Below are positions 6,111 through 7,006 of a stretch of 7,006 nt of DNA, in pieces; position 1 is the stretch's first letter; each line of letters starts with the position of its first letter. Source of the DNA: an uncultured Porphyromonadaceae bacterium (GTDB lineage: Bacteria > Bacteroidota > Bacteroidia > Bacteroidales > Muribaculaceae). Below the pieces are notes generated by a model that worked only from the letters and a program-made list of their open reading frames with translations, did no database searches and was not told the DNA's origin. Made by a program: the position numbers and the translations under genes. Where the stretch lies: positions 1-7,006 of the forward strand of contig CAMWRO010000155.1 of assembly GCA_947176615.1 (NCBI GenBank), read 5' to 3'.

Positions 6111-7006
6111 TTATCTGATTTCCACAGTCTCCATGCGGCACTGGAGGGTCGACATGCCTTTCACTCGTTCAAGAGTCTCATAGAGCGACGCGTTTTCACC
6201 AAGCGCACTGCGCACGATGGACTCCTTGACATCAAGCCCGGCAGCGAAAATAGCGTCATACCATTTCAGCTCGACAGCCGGGAACTCGGTTACGGTATAA
6301 GAGCCCTCGGCTCCAAGCTGCGAGGCGATGTCGGCAATTGCCGCATCGAGGCCGCCGAGCTTGTCGACAAGACCGATTTTAAGAGCCTCTGTTCCGTCCC
6401 ACACGCGCCCTTCGGCAATTTTCTTGATTGAGTCGACAGGCATATTGCGGCCATTGGCACAACGGCTCGTAAACAGTTCATAACCACGGTCAACATAGGA
6501 CTGCATGGCAGCGCGCTGCGACGCGGTCATAGGCTCGATCAGCGACGGGAAGTCACCGTTGGCATTGGTTGACACTGTGCCGGTCTTTACTCCGATTTTT
6601 TCGGTAATCAGCTTATTGGCATTCGGGATTATGCCGAAGATACCGATTGAACCGGTCAGGGTGACAGGCTCGGCATAAATCTTGTCGGCACCACACGAGA
6701 TATAGTAGCCTCCCGAAGCGGCATAATCGCCCATAGAGACGTAGAAGGGTTTCTTGTTTCCGGTCATTGCCTTGAACTGTTCAAGAGCCTCCCATATCTG
6801 CTCGGATGCAAACGCGCTGCCGCCACCCGAGTTTACACGCATCACGAGCGCGTCGATATCGTCATTTTCGGCAAGTTTCAGGATTTCGGGAACAAGGCGC
6901 TCCGAGGCGATGCCATCCTTGCCGTTGGTCGTAATGTCGCCGGTGGCATAAAGGACGGCAATTGTCGCGCCCTTGCCTTTGCCCACCTTGTTGATGTCTA
7001 CTGACT
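6111..7006 (-). CDS. sppA: Signal peptide peptidase SppA (S49 family), C-terminal half; 5' end beyond window
   Basis: The frame is open through the right edge, with 297 complete codons visible before the TAA at 6111-6113. A GTG at 6984-6986 is not the start, because the frame continues upstream (SVDINKV before GKGKGATIAVLYA). SppA is a membrane serine protease that degrades cleaved signal peptides using a Ser-Lys dyad. The visible part is the second S49 domain: strand IAVLYATGDI, the VNSGGGSAFASEQIW loop, then MGDYAASGGYY with nucleophile Ser97 of the visible fragment (codon 6714-6716), and the conserved LTGSIGIFG strand. GRVWDGTEALKIGLVDKLGGLDAAI is the typical later S49 helix region. In the long (67-kDa) type the dyad lysine lies in the N-terminal domain, which would be outside the window, so completeness cannot be judged. 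It is the most upstream gene seen here, and the cluster's main promoter probably lies beyond the right edge. Confidence 0.93.
   Translation of the reverse strand, partial: SVDINKVGKGKGATIAVLYATGDITTNGKDGIASERLVPEILKLAENDDIDALVMRVNSGGGSAFASEQIWEALEQFKAMTGNKKPFYVSMGDYAASGGYYISCGADKIYAEPVTLTGSIGIFGIIPNANKLITEKIGVKTGTVSTNANGDFPSLIEPMTASQRAAMQSYVDRGYELFTSRCANGRNMPVDSIKKIAEGRVWDGTEALKIGLVDKLGGLDAAIADIASQLGAEGSYTVTEFPAVELKWYDAIFAAGLDVKESIVRSALGENASLYETLERVKGMSTLQCRMETVEIR

Noticed and set aside
6984..6986. GTG as the start of SppA
   Set aside because: The frame stays open to the window edge, and the S49 domain lacks its N-terminal partner and membrane anchor, so the gene is cut by the window.

Overview
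The window reads as an ordinary chromosomal segment of a Bacteroidota bacterium, most likely order Bacteroidales and possibly a Muribaculaceae-like gut lineage (inference). The reasons are a Bacteroidota-type promoter (-7 box TAATTTTGC), starts without well-placed Shine-Dalgarno sequences, Sec-exported proteins and a lipoprotein, middling G+C, and the gene run sppA-lpxK-purine nucleoside phosphorylase-thiL, an arrangement I recall from this group. Every supported gene is on the minus strand, so transcription runs from the right edge to the left edge.

Right to left, the first block is a housekeeping cluster. It holds the C-terminal half of signal peptide peptidase SppA (cut by the right edge), LpxK (lipid A 4'-kinase), a trimeric-type purine nucleoside phosphorylase, ThiL (thiamine-monophosphate kinase) and a small exported thioredoxin that overlaps the thiL stop by ATGA. 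The gaps are 24, 57 and 91 bases, then the overlap. The 91-base gap between the phosphorylase and thiL holds a heptamer-based inverted repeat. The block ends in a long, nearly perfect hairpin at 2482-2543.

The second block starts from its own promoter-like sequence just past that hairpin. It has two genes, again joined by an ATGA overlap: a lipoprotein with an eight-bladed PQQ-like beta-propeller, and an exported alpha/beta-hydrolase (esterase or peptidase type). The hydrolase runs off the left edge and carries an unusually basic Lys/Arg/Ser tail. This pair is the least understood part of the window.

No mobile element, CRISPR array, tRNA or rRNA was seen, and no gene-free stretch exceeds 140 bases. 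I found no clear new multi-gene system. The items most worth a second look are the propeller-hydrolase pair, the hydrolase's basic tail, an Asp in place of Asn at the base-recognition position of the nucleoside phosphorylase, and the two intergenic inverted repeats.
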